The position numbers and the translations under genes were made by a program. This document shows positions 12,101 through 23,840 of a stretch of 64,000 nucleotides of DNA, piece after piece (position 1 is the first letter of the stretch; every line of letters begins with the position of its first letter). The stretch spans positions 258,752 to 322,751 of the forward strand of contig JAESIW010000180.1 in assembly GCA_016802295.1 (NCBI GenBank). Direction: 5' to 3'. Under the pieces are notes generated by a model. It worked only from the letters and a program-made list of their open reading frames with translations. It was not told where the DNA came from and did no database searches. The DNA is from Brachionus rotundiformis (lineage: Eukaryota > Rotifera > Eurotatoria > Ploima > Brachionidae).

Positions 12101-12903
12101 GTTAGATGATACAGTAGTTTTATAAAAAGCCCAAAATCGGTAAAACTACGTTTTTTTACGTCATTTGACTTTATTTTTTGTGAGTTTACGTAATATTACG
12201 TTATCTGATGAAATTTTAAGTAAAATAAATGCAAAATGTTTACGGCCAAAAAACTGGGTCTTTTAATTTTTTAAATTCATTTAATTAATTTTAATTTTTT
12301 GTCTGTAAAATGTTCCAAAAAATTCGATAAATTATAAATAATTTAGAAGTTATCAAAATTTACCAAAAAAAGTGGCATTTTTCGTAAGAAAATGTAAGAA
12401 ATGGTAAGTCTTATTTAAATTTTCAAAACAAAATTTTATTCAAAATTATGAGAAAATATGAAATTTTTCATTTTATTACCAAAAGATCCAAATTTTTCCC
12501 AGGAAAATTTTTTTCAAAAATCTCTAAATTTTTCCTTGTCTCTCGTAAAACATTTATTCTTGACCATTAAATTAAATGAAGTATCTCGATTTCCGAATAG
12601 TATTCATTATTGATAGATAAAATCTCATTTTTAATTTGTGGTTTTAAGCTTATTTTTGAATAATAAATTTTGAAAATTATATTATTTTATCTCTTGATAA
12701 ATTAAACACCAAATAAAATAAAAATACAATTTGTTATTTAATTTATTAAATATTTTTTAAATATTATATTAAACAAATTTAAATAGTACAATTCAGTAGT
12801 TTAAAAAATTTATTTTGAGGTTAAACATTTGTTTTAGAATATATTTTTACATTTAATTATATTTTCAATTTATTTTCTAAGCCATAAAAAGATTATAATA
12901 CAT
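12101..12903. other. Intergenic, downstream of the channel gene
   Basis: AT-rich. A cluster of TTACGT/ACGTAA words lies at 12145-12200; otherwise nothing assignable. Confidence 0.5.
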
Positions 12904-15602
12904 TCAAAGAATATTGTTCGATAGATTTAAATTAGGGGCAGTTTTTTTCTTATTTTTTTCCCTAAAGGCCTTAATATTTAGAAACAATTTTAGAAAAAGA
13001 ATCAAAAATAATAAATTAAAAACAAAGAAAAGTGCTATGTAGGAGAAAAAAAAATATCTATCTAATCTCCTCGTATCCCCTTCACTTTTTATTATGGCCC
13101 TGGAGCCGATCATCGAATGCCACATAAACGATATAAACAAAAACACTATGCTTCCAATTGAATACTTGTCCAACATGGTCAAATACGACACTGAAGGCAA
13201 ACGCTGTGTAATCACCCATCTAAAATTTACCAAAGTTAACATCAGCAATGCGATAACTTGGCAACGAAATTGAGGATCTAGCGGACTAAACGAAAAAGCC
13301 GTGAAACTAATGCTAGTTATTAACAAAATTAGAATCAGTGCACTTAATAAATAAATAGCTCTTAATTTTTAATTAAGTGTATTTTTTATTGTTTACTTGT
13401 AAAAGTAGTAACCAATTTTACGCACCACAAAAGCACTAACAATAAATTGAGAGCGAACCATTTTGCGGAATTCGTCTTTAACACTGTCCCGTTTGCTTTC
13501 CACATGCTCCAAGAGATCGTACTGTTGACCGTCCCAGAAGCCATTCAAATCAACATCGGATACTTCATTTTTATTATGAATCAGCATTACTTCATTTATA
13601 CTTTTCTTAGAAGATAAGCGAATTGATATTTCTTGTAGATCTATGGGAAAATGGTTGAGTTCTAGTCTTTCGTAAAAAATGCCCTTAACTCTGCGTATCT
13701 CTTGCACCCTGACGGTCAAATTGCTGGCAAAATGGATTTGCTTTTGTTTTTTGTGTGCCTGGTTGTACTTTTGGTAAAAGTTGCGGTCCTTTTCCACTAT
13801 TTCCATTTTGTACTTGATCATTTCGCTTACTGATATGGCATTTTCAATGAAAATCTCCGGTGACCAAAATCTCGAAGGCTCATACTCAAACTCATCAATG
13901 TTGTTCAATAAATTTTTTAAATTATCATCTGTCACTTCAATTTTTGATGTATCTATAACGCCGTTTGTTTCTTAGATAAAATATATTTTATTTTGATAAT
14001 TGTCAAAATGTAACACAAAAAAGCTGGGCTTATATTTTAATTAATTTTTTATTTAATTAGCTTAAATCAAAATTTTAAATTTTACAAGATATGTTTTCAG
14101 ATAGTTAGATTAAAAAAGTAATTCGTTTTATAAAACTAGAATGAAATAAATCCTATTAACTATTATTTTCTAATCATATTATTAAAGATTATATTCTTCG
14201 GATCTAATTAGCTCTATGATAACAAAAATCTGCGCAAAAGGGATCAGTAAATATTAAAAGGAATAATAGCTATCAGTTCTCGTCAGGTGATTCGATTTCT
14301 CAGCGCAAAGCTTCATTTGGAAAAAATCTTTTTGTAAAAATAAAAAAAATTGAGCATATCATTTTATTTTACAGTTTTAGATTTAATTTGAATTAAGTAT
14401 TAAATAAATGCTACAGGACATTATTTTATTAATTTTAGAAAAAGTGTTTAGAGATAAAAGTTAAATAATTTTTTTGGACTATTGTCAATGACAAAAGCAA
14501 AAATTTGGTGTAAGCTTAAACCAATTATATTATTTTTTGATACTGGGTGAACCCCTTATTTTTATGAACTTTTTGCCATATATTTTCTTAATTCAGAATG
14601 GAAAATAGTGTTGACGAAGCCGGTGCATTTCGCGGACTGTTTTTAGCGGTCAATTGACCGGCCAGCTAGACAGTGATCTTTTTATTTTAATTTTAATTTT
14701 ATAATAAAATAATTTAACAAAATATATTTCTTTTAGTTTAGTTTTTCAACTTATTTTATAACCCATATTTTTGGCCGTCCGTATTTTTATAGGGTCCTAA
14801 AATTTGGACCGGCCAAATGATCACATGTAAGGTGTCCGCTTGTACAGATCCCAACTCTAATGGAAAATCTTATTTTGTATGAAACTGAACTATATACATA
14901 TTTATATTTTATAAATTAATTACAAAGTATCACTTTTAGGAATGAAGTTTTAAATTTTAAAATACTAGATTTTTATGGTTTCGTTAACAATAGATGATGA
15001 TAAGGTTAAAATTAAAATTTATAAAGGCAACATTTACTTCATAAATAATTTAATTGTAACATTCAATTATTTTTTAAAAAATGAACTTAGTATATTTCAA
15101 TTAAGATAGCTTACTTTTATCTAAAATCTATCATACATTTAAAATAATAGATTCTTTTCAATAAATAAGAAATAAATCAACTAAATACTATTTTAATCAA
15201 GTTTTCTATTTCTTTTTTTGGAAAAGATTAATAGCCTTATAGATTGTGCGAACTTATCTAAAAATTATTTTTATCTTTTGTTAAAAAACACAATATAAAT
15301 AAGTGAATTACTTTGTTGTGTAATGATTTATTTTAAATAACTAATGAATTCAAGCTATTAGGATTAATTTTGCCCAGGCTTTTATCAAAAAATAAAAATG
15401 CTAAGCAATATTTACGTTTTTTATTTAGTTGCGGATCTAGCAGGGCTTTCATAAGTCTATCATCATTCCAGGCACATTCAACAACACATTCGGCATTAAA
15501 CTTCTCATTTTTTGAATCTACTTCCACTATTCTGACAAAAATAATTTTGCATTCGATCCGAATTGGCGCTGACTTGGTTTTTTTCGACTTTTCTGTCGAC
15601 AT
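12904..15602 (-). CDS. Divergent pentameric ligand-gated ion channel subunit, Cys-less
   Basis: Three exons (minus): 15416-15602, 13397-13970 and 12904-13342, phases 1 and 2, 399 residues. The extracellular fold is recognised from FWSPEIFIENA (loop near the binding site) and LNHFPIDLQEISIRL, which stands where the Cys-loop C-x(13)-C with FPFD should be. Both cysteines are absent, as in prokaryotic GLIC/ELIC-type channels. TM1 (YYFYNALILILLITSISFTA) spans the second junction. TM2, TM3 (SIGSIVFLFISFMWHSMIG) and a long TM4 follow. The M3-M4 loop is short, also prokaryote-like. No signal peptide follows the ATG at 15602; a polypyrimidine-AG lies just upstream, so either an upstream exon is missed or the protein truly lacks one. 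The ligand is unknown. Alignment across junctions makes the splicing reliable. Confidence 0.82.
14615..14850. repeat. Possible decayed inverted-repeat element inside a channel intron
   Basis: In the 1.43-kb first intron of the channel gene, GCGGAC and GGTCAATTGACCGGCCA on the left are mirrored by GGACCGGCCAAATGATC and GTGTCCGC on the right. About 150 bases separate them. GC-rich words here stand out from the AT background. Ends and target duplication are not clear. Confidence 0.35.
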
Positions 15603-17303
15603 TTCTCACCTTATTTTACTCCTGAAAATTTAACTGAAAAAAAAAATAAATAAATCTCTTTCTAATTTGCTAAACAGCTTACGGTATTTATCTCAACTAT
15701 TCTTGAAATTAAATTATTTTCGTAATATGATCTGTGAGTTAAGTTCTCAAAATAAATTATTTTAAATCTCTAAAAGGAAAAGATAATTTTTTTTTAGTTT
15801 TACACAATTTGCGTAAAGCAAGAAAAAATTCAGCTTTTAGAATCTTAATAAGTTTAGATAAATCGATAATTGATTACTTAGCTTATAAATCAGGTTTTTC
15901 TATTTACAAGTTAATTTGGTATGAAATATTTTCCAAATATGAGCTTATGCCAAGGCTAGGTAGGAACGCGAACGCGAAGGTTGACCAGCCAAGTACAATT
16001 TTATTCCAATCCTAGCTTAATTATTCAAAAAGCAAATATCTTAACCACCATATTATGGTATCAATTAATACTATAGAACATAATTTCAGAAATTAATACT
16101 GATATTTGGCAGGTTGGTAAAAGTAATACATTAATAGAAATGGTTAGAATAATTATTATATATATTAAATATCAGATTAATTTAACTTGACTATGATAGG
16201 ATTTATTAAGTATAATTTTTTAAAGATTACATTTAAATTTTATTATCAAAGAGTTTTTGAAGACTAATTAAAATAATATTGGCCTTAATTTATACATTTT
16301 TCCAAGATATGGAAGTCTTTTCCACTAATCTCTTATTCGTTTTGAAAATTCAATTGCAATGGATAAGATGAAAAATTGGATCGCCTCGAGTCCAAGACAG
16401 CAAGATGCTACCTTCGTACTTCCGGTTTCTATTTCTATTAACAAGTTTGGGGGCCTTTCTTTGCACTTTCTTTACAATCAAATTTTGATTTCTTTTCTTG
16501 TTGAGAGAGACCAGCCATATTAGAGATGGAACACAGTAGAGGGTTTAGCAAGCTGAGCTTTTTCTTCATCTTCGCCGGGGTTGTAGCTGTTTGAATGGAT
16601 TTTGATGTGGTTAGACCCAAATGGTTGACCAAAATCACCCAATTAGGTAAAAGTATGTACTGTAACAATAAATATTAAAAATAATTGAGATATAATTTTA
16701 ATCAAAATTTTATTAAATCAATCAAGTGACTAAACATTATTTATTTCCTATCAATTGATATATTATGATTTATTGTTCAACCGTAGAACAATTTCGTCAC
16801 TTTCTAGCACTACATTGGGTGATAAACTAACATTATAATTTCTTTTTTATGAATGAATTTTTAATGATTAATAATAATGTTTATTTGACAGACTGAATAG
16901 TTTTTGGATGTCGTACCATGTATGTGTCTAAGACAGGCTACAAAAGTCTAGTTTCAATAGGTTTTGAACTTCTTTAATCTTCAAATTAGACTAAAAGGAA
17001 AAAAAGTATAATTTTAGTTAAATTTCAAAAATGTGAATTTTATTCTTAAATGTTATTGTAACTAAGATAAATTAAAGGTAATGTAAAATATAAAAGTGAA
17101 AACCTTTTTCTACTACAACCAATACTACTACTACAATTAAAGCCTTTGAAAATTTAAAAAAATATTTTGGTATAAATCGAGGCTAAATTTTGGTATTTTA
17201 AATCGTATACAACTAAATAATACATTGATTGTCTATGCTAAATTTTATTTGTCCAATATATTAATTATAAAAACTAACTTTAAATATAAAAGAAAATATT
17301 GTT
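15603..17303. other. Intergenic between channel and EGF/ShK gene
   Basis: Mostly AT-rich. At 16390-16660 a higher-complexity patch encodes a 76-residue minus-strand ORF (ends KKGPQTC) of unknown nature, possibly a transposon scrap. At 17113-17140 there is a CTA/ACT-type simple repeat, like the tails of the local non-LTR elements. Confidence 0.4.
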
Positions 17304-18299
17304 TTAATAAATGTTTAATGGACACAATTGACATGATTTTCTGCACAAATTGGAATCGATTTGATTGACTCTGGGACAGAGTCCAAGTGAAGCCCACAAG
17401 ATGCAATTTGATTGCGAGTCTTGACATGATGCAAAATTTTGACATAAACTACAACTAGATGGACACGCTATGGGCACCGGTACGTATCCATAATTGTACT
17501 GAAAACCGCAATAGCCCAGGACTAGCCAAGTTGGACAAAGCAAATAACTTGAATCGGGCGCAGTACACAAACTATTGGTGAGCCGTATTTCGCAATATTG
17601 ACCAAAGATGTTTGCCGGACACTTGCAAAACTCCTTCACTCTTCCAAAAAATGTCAACTCACTGTAGCAAGTTCCTCCGTTTTGGCACACATCATTGTTC
17701 AAGCAGCCATTTGGACCAAATTTTATGTTACAATACTGTCCTGTAAAGCCAGGTAGGCAAGTACAAATCGGGTCATTGTTGGAATTTACAGTACATGTAG
17801 CCCCGTTTTTGCACGGACCAAAGTAGCAAGGGTTAACTATGAGACAAGAATTTTATTTATTAAATCTAGTACCTTAATTAGTACCTTTTTCGCAATTTTG
17901 ACCACTTCGGTCTGCTGGACATTCACAAGTGTACCTAAAAAGCAGATAATTGTAGACACATGTGCCGCCGTTCAGGCACGGACAGCCAATCGGATTCTGG
18001 CAAAAAGAGCCCGTGAAACCAGCTTGATTTAATTTTAAGTACTTATTTAGCTTTAATAATTAAAATATACCTTGGCACTGGCAACGTATAATGAGCGAAT
18101 TTTGCACTAAACATATGCCATTATTCATACAAGGATTAGACTCGCAAGGATTTTGACAATCTTGCCAAATTAAAAGTTTACCAAAGCTTATATAATAAAA
18201 CAAATGCTTACTTCCGAGGCCAATGTATACCATTATAAAAAGTATTGGACTCAAATAAGTTGACATTGGTGCTGAGCTAGACTGTGAGTTTGTTGGCAA
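17304..18299 (-). CDS. Secreted protein with EGF-like repeats and two C-terminal ShK-like modules
   Basis: Four exons (minus): 18212-18299, 18071-18160, 17885-18022 and 17304-17836, all phase 1, up to 282 residues. The hydrophobic N-terminus contains STYLSPILFIMVYIGLG; a second Met 11 residues in may be the real start of the signal peptide. EGF-like modules follow: one with CESNPCMNNGIC, one with CPCLNGGTC, one with CYFGPCKNGATC and one with CQNGGTCYSE. The C-terminal ~90 residues form two six-Cys modules with the ShK pattern, the second CQDSQSNCILWASLGLC then CRKSCQLC. Uniform phase-1 introns at module borders fit exon shuffling of EGF units. It is probably an extracellular matrix, adhesion or glandular protein; function is not assigned. 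Confidence 0.8.
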
Positions 18300-20399
18300 A
18301 ATGTGGAAAATAAAATAAAACCTAATACGTAATTTTTCTTTATACAGTGTTACTTTGTAGAGTGATTGAAGCCTTTTTTAGTAGAAATTAAATTTTTTCT
18401 AAATTCATGAAAATAAACATTTAATTTTTTTTTTCTATTTTAAATTGAATTCAATGAAATCCTGTAACAAATCTGATCTACCTAAATTTATCCAAAAAAA
18501 TAAAATGTTCTTACATTGGAGCTTGTTTTTATCCTAATAATGTTTATATTTTGGCACTCTTTCAGAAAACAACTCTTTTATTATTTTACCTTTTTTTTGT
18601 CTAAATATAACAAGTGTAAGCTGTGCACATGTTTTAAGAATGTTTTCATAGGAAAAACTAAGGAAAAATCTAAAAAAAGTCGAGTACTAATCAAATGGTT
18701 ATTTTGTGGTCGAGACAAAATTTGTGTGAATTGAAGAAAATAAATGCCCAGGTGATTATTGCTGATTTTTGGAAACGCAATCGGTCGCTGAACAACATGA
18801 CGTTTGAAAATTTAATTAAATATAATTTAATTTTAAGCTTGATCAGGAGAGAGTGGATTATGACATAATTCGGCCTAGCTAAAGGATCAATTTAAAAATA
18901 AAAATAATAATAAAACAACTAGCTAATAAGATTTAAAATTAAAGCTTTATATAATTTTTTTATGTTTTCTTGATGTTATGTAATTTAAATAGTAATTTTT
19001 GTTTTAATTGAGTTTTTGAGTGGTTTAGGTATTAAAGCATTTAACATTTATTAAAATTTGTATCAAGATTTATTTATTTTTTTCAAACGTTTTAGTTTAA
19101 TTAGGATTTATACAACATTTATTAGTATGTTATGTAATAGAATTTAATAATTAGTTAAAAAAATAATCATTAATTGGTATTTCTTTCCTAGATGTCGCAT
19201 TTCAAAAATGGTCAAATCGTTGCCAAACAAGTGTGTTTCGTGCAAATCTTTGGTTTTAGATTTGGACAAAAAAAATTACTGCAATCAAGATAGGCTTTAA
19301 AAACATGATAATTTGAAAATTTTAGTTTTAATTAAAAGAGTTTAAATAAATATATTTTGTAGAAAAAAAATCTTGGTAATCTGCTGATTAAAATGAGCTT
19401 TAAATCAATAAATTTTATTGTCGACTGAATCAATTAATCAAAAAAAAAAAAACATATGAAAACAAAAAAATATTTGTACAAATTTTATTTTTCAATATTT
19501 GAAGAAAGTCTTTTAATCTTTTATATTATTTATTTATATATTTTGGAAAATAAAATTCAAATTAAACATTTATCGGTCAATTTTCACCAAGTGTTAAGCA
19601 ACACTCCTTTGAAAGTAAAATAAATCTCTTGCCAAAATCTAAATTTAAATTTAAATTTATGAATAAATAAATAATTAATAGCATATTTCGGGCAATTTAA
19701 AATTATTTTATTAGAAATTAATTCTTAAATAATATTCTTTTAAAACAATAAATTGTATTTTTGAATTTTCACAACCTGAAATTTCTACTCAAAACAAACA
19801 GTTGGTATTGTTTTTCTTTGGCGGTCATTAATTTTTGTGTGGTTTTAATTGTTAAAGCAAACAAAGAGTCTTCTCAACATTTAAAAATGTAAATTAATCA
19901 TACATTTTAATTTTTTCATATTTTATAAATATTTTTCCAATTCTAAGATTTAAGAAAATGTTTATCTGAATTTTTTTTCATTGTTTTTAAACGCTCTTAT
20001 TCTTCATAAATACATTCTAAAAAATTTATTTTTTAAAAATTTTTAAAGTATTCTGAGAAAAAACATAAATTTTCCATAGCTAATACTTTTGGGCTACAAA
20101 GATTGAATATTGGTAAAAGAAATTTTTTACCAAGACGGCACTTAAATTTTATCTAATTTGTATAATTAAAAATAATTTTTTTCTAAAATAATTATTTGAA
20201 GCTTATCATTTGTTCAGTCTTAATGTTTAACTTATTAAATTAAACTAAATTCAAAAGTCTAATAAAAAAAATTAGGCTAATAAAATTTTTAATCATGACA
20301 AATTTTCTTTGAAATTCAATAAATTAAAGTCTCAGTCAGATCTTTAGAAATTTTCATTGCTGGCCTAAAAATATTTTATTTTCGAATTTTGAGATCAGC
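18300..20399. other. Intergenic stretch
   Basis: AT-rich with long A and T runs. At 19185-19300 a TTTCCTAG acceptor-like site precedes a short frame, MVKSLPNKCVSCKSLVLD (stop after 30 codons). It has a CxxC but too little to call an exon. No other feature. Confidence 0.4.
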
Positions 20400-21290
20400 A
20401 TTCAGACAATTATTAAATAGCTCCTTTTTCAATTCTTCAACTGTAAGTGGAGCATAAGGCGTCCACGCATCCCCTCCATTCGACCCTATCATTAGCCACA
20501 ATCACTGCTTGACCCCATGTGAGTTTCATCTTTTTCAGATCTCTTTCGATTGTTCTCCAGGTCATCTTTGGTATCACAGCACTTCTTTTTTCTTAACCAA
20601 TTCTAAGAATTTTGTCTGCTGGCATTATCAATACATGTCCAAGCCACTCAAGTAGTCTTTTGCGTATAATCTTGCAGATTGGCTCAGTCTCTTATTTGTT
20701 GTACAGATTCGCATTTGTTATGACTTTCGGATAGAAGTTTCTCAAGATTTTCCGTAATCAATTTTCATGAAATACTTTGATTTTTTGAAGATTTCAATTA
20801 GTCAACTTCCAACATTGAGATCCATAAAGCAAAACAGATTTGACCACGCTACTTTAAAGATGTAATTTAGTCATTAGTCGAAGAGATGACAATTTTCACA
20901 TTTTTATGTTTTCTTTGGAGCCACCATTCTTGGTAATTAAGTCACATTTAAGATATTTATCTCTAACAGAAATTGATACATTAAATTTCTTGTTTATCTC
21001 TAGGCCAATATATCCAGTGTTGCGTTTCGGCTTCTTGGTTTTTTCCCTCATATGATTCTCAATTTGTGACATTTAGGCAATATCATCCGCAAAATCAAGG
21101 TTTGGAGATTTTCAACCCAAGAGGCATTCTCCAGGAAATACCAGTTCGCTGTCCTTCAGTTGTTTTCCTCATTGCATAGTCTATAAGGACCAGGAACAGA
21201 AATGGAGAAAGGATGCATTCCTGGCGAATTACTGTCTTAATTTCAAAGTATTCTGAGGTACCCTCCTGCATGATCACGTGCACTCAAAAT
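20400..21290 (-). mobile_element. RTE-like non-LTR retrotransposon relic (RT core to 3' end)
   Basis: Near 21095-21283 the minus strand reads QECILSPFLFLVLIDYAMR followed by GISW, the RTE-clade RT block (consensus RQGC.LSP.LF...D..MR). Downstream, decayed frames give blocks resembling the RTE C-terminal region. It ends with WRGCVDALCS near 20450. Many stops; it lacks the endonuclease. Same class as the relic at 11.8-12.1 kb. Confidence 0.8.
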
Positions 21291-21746
21291 CAAAATCAAA
21301 AAGCTTTATAATATTTACGATTTTCTGAGGAATGCCGTACGATCTAAGCACAGTAGGGTTGTCGGAATTGAAAAGCTTCGGTCCTGCCTATAGTCTTAGA
21401 TAAGTCGATCTTTTTCAATAATTTAATAAAATTTTTTACCATTTTTATTTTTATTTGAAAATAAGCTGTCTTTTAATTTCAATTTTTTTTCTTAATAATC
21501 AGTTGTTAATGAACAACTGATATATTACCTTTATTCAAATTCTATTTTAAATTTCAGAATTATTTAATTCAAAAACAATCATCTAATATCACAAATTTGT
21601 TTTTTTATTAAACATTTATCTTCTAAACTAAGCTCATAATCTTTTATAAATTTAATAATTTCCTATCGATATTTCTCTTTTTGGATAAGTAATAATTAAT
21701 GGGTAAAAATAATAATTGGTAAAAATTAAAAGTTATTTTTAAAATT
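21291..21746. other. Intergenic, downstream of IMP4
   Basis: AT-rich; nothing supported beyond probable 3' UTR sequence near 21730. Confidence 0.5.
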
Positions 21747-22625
21747 TTATTTAGCCAAGAACTCTCTTTTTTTAGCAGTATTCATATATGGTCTAAGTTT
21801 CCATTCTGAATCAGCAGTGTCAGCATTGTCAATGGTTCCCAATTTGATTTCGTACAGTTTCATTTCGAACCTAGGTCCAACTTCGTTCAGATCAATCTCA
21901 TTCTTATTCTCTGATGACTTTTTCCATGTGTGGTGCCTAAAGGAAATATAGTCTTGATTATTAGAAAAAGTGATCACACGTTTGGACTCTTCTTTTGGTA
22001 CTGGGAACAAATACTTTAAAATATCCATGCACCGCTTGCCCAACTGTGAGGAAAAGTTGTTAAATATCAGGTGCGGATAGGCCTCGGACATTGTGCCACA
22101 ATTTTCTATGTCATGTCTCATGATTACATTGTAGAGTGTAAAGTAGGCAGTTGGTCCGTATGGTAAATGGCATATTTGCAGGGAATCAGGTTGGCCTCTT
22201 GTTTCGTGTACTATAACCAAATCGGTACACTCGTTTGCTCTGCATGCTTCGATTAATTGCTTTGTCTGGTAATTACCGCGATTAATACGCTGCGAATTTG
22301 GAAATATGAGTTTGAGTTCTTTGGCAAACTGTTTTAGTCTTGAACTTGGCGTGTGAGAAGTGGTAATGATAATTTTTGGGTCCGAGACTCCTGCCCATTT
22401 GTACTCATCATCGTAATGGTTCAAAATTCCTTCTCCACCTGGATCTTTCCAGTCTACATTTTTCTGAATATTCAAAGCATCTTTGCGTAAATCGGTCGGA
22501 ATGAGCCGGTTTTCTTCCAAAGCATGCTTCAAACGTTCTCGCTTGTCCTCGATAGCCTTCTGCCGCTGTTCAATGGTTTTTCGGTAGACAAATTCCCTAC
22601 GTTCTCTTGCAGCTCGACGAATCAT
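21747..22625 (-). CDS. IMP4: U3 small nucleolar ribonucleoprotein IMP4 (Brix domain)
   Basis: A single-exon gene of 292 residues, the usual IMP4 length. IMP4 joins MPP10 and IMP3 in the SSU processome of the nucleolus and helps U3 snoRNA pair with pre-rRNA. The start MIRRAARERREFVYRKTIEQ is the conserved basic N-terminus. The Brix fold follows with ITTSHTPSSRLKQFAKEL, PNSQRINRGNYQTKQL and VIVHETRGQPDSL, then HLPYGPTAYFTLYNV. The C-terminal part has ISFRHHTWKK and VGPRFEMKLYEIKLGT. Nothing odd was seen; all key blocks are present. The next genes are unrelated and far away. Confidence 0.97.
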   Translation of the reverse strand: MIRRAARERREFVYRKTIEQRQKAIEDKRERLKHALEENRLIPTDLRKDALNIQKNVDWKDPGGEGILNHYDDEYKWAGVSDPKIIITTSHTPSSRLKQFAKELKLIFPNSQRINRGNYQTKQLIEACRANECTDLVIVHETRGQPDSLQICHLPYGPTAYFTLYNVIMRHDIENCGTMSEAYPHLIFNNFSSQLGKRCMDILKYLFPVPKEESKRVITFSNNQDYISFRHHTWKKSSENKNEIDLNEVGPRFEMKLYEIKLGTIDNADTADSEWKLRPYMNTAKKREFLAK

Positions 22626-22935
22626 TTTTTATGTTTTTTAAAAATATTTTATTTCATTAATTAATTATTAAATTTTTTATATTTTTAAACATGTGCGAGT
22701 TTGTTGAGCAGAAATTATTTTCTATTTTAAAGGCTTCAAAAATTGTCTTATAAAAGCGATATTGCCAAATTAACACTCTAAGGGCCAGTGAATAAATTTG
22801 TTCAATTTTCAAAATTTAATTTAAAAACTAATTAAAAGAATTAATAGTTCATTTGAATTAGGAATAGAGCTGAATAAATGTTCAAAACTCTAAAAATATT
22901 CTCATTTGTTCTATCATTTTTTTTTTTTTCAATTT
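22626..22935. other. Intergenic, upstream of IMP4
   Basis: AT-rich; contains the IMP4 leader and a 16-base T run at about 22918. No clear motif. Confidence 0.45.
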
Positions 22936-23195
22936 CAAGGTTAATCAAGAGGCTAGTGCCCATGTCATAAAGACCGATTAACACTCCATTTATTTAAATA
23001 AAATAAGTTTCACAAATTAAAAAATATTAATTGTTTATACAATTATTTAAAAAAATAAAACATTGAAATATTTAAATTAAATGTTTTGAATTTTTTAACA
23101 AAATCTGGGAATATTAGATTAATGTTATTAAAAATTGAATGCTCAAATGTTGTAAATTTCAATATTGATCTCTTGATCACAAAGCAATTTATAAG
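22936..23195 (+). repeat. Unclassified dispersed repeat, copy 1
   Basis: This segment is an inverted copy of 33850-34165. Shared words include GGCTAGTGCCC, GACCGATTAACACT, TATTTAAATAAA and, at the far end, CTCTTGATCACAAAGCAATT plus TATAAGTC. About 260 bases align with indels. No open frame and no obvious terminal repeats. Confidence 0.7.
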
Positions 23196-23569
23196 TCGTG
23201 AATAGAAAAATCAAAAAGTTTTTTCACCATTTACTGATTTTGATGTTGGTTCAATCAGATTCTCACTGTTTCCTAAATTATATTTTAAATTTCTTAAGTC
23301 ATTTTTCTTTAAATTCTGCCTTAGATATTCAGGAGAGTTATGAAACCAAGTTATCTATTATCTTCCAAATAAAGTGTTCCAATCTTATTCAATTGTTTCT
23401 ATTTATTTATATTTTATCATTCCTTGAATATGCTGAATTTCATTTTTGGGGCATGTTTATATTAAATTTTATTTATTTGATAAACTTTTTGTTTTAAATG
23501 CTGAAAATTTTGGGAAATTTTATCAGTATTCATGTTATTTTTAAGATACTCATCAAAAATATTATTTAG
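23196..23569. other. Short intergenic stretch
   Basis: A 99-residue plus-strand ORF here is almost wholly F/I/L/N/S, as expected of AT-rich random sequence. No start context or homologue is recognisable, so it is not called. Confidence 0.4.
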
Positions 23570-23840
23570 ATTTTATTTCTGAAGCGATATTAAATGATAT
23601 ATCAGTTGACATCATTCATACAGATTTCGCAAAGGCTTTCGACAAAGTCCCTCATAGAAAGATTCTGTACTAACTAAAATTTTTGGTCTTGATAAATTGG
23701 ATAAAGGATTTCTTTTCAGAAAGCTCACAAAGAATAGTTTTAGGAGATAACAGCTCAAATTGGGTAAAAGTTAACAGTCCACAAGATTTAGTCCTGTCTT
23801 TTTTTTGAAACATTATCTCATGAGACACGTGGTCTTGAAA
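23570..23840 (+). mobile_element. Non-LTR RT relic (palm domain)
   Basis: At 23603-23665 the plus strand reads DIIHTDFAKAFDKVPHRKIL, the RT motif with the first catalytic Asp. After frame breaks it continues as NWIKDFFSESSQRIVLG and WVKVNS. The stop after ILY and frameshifts show it is dead. It is jockey/CR1-like. Confidence 0.8.

Noticed and set aside
23198..23497. 99-residue hydrophobic plus-strand ORF
   Set aside because: Same AT-driven composition; adjoins a repeat and an RT relic; no recognisable family.
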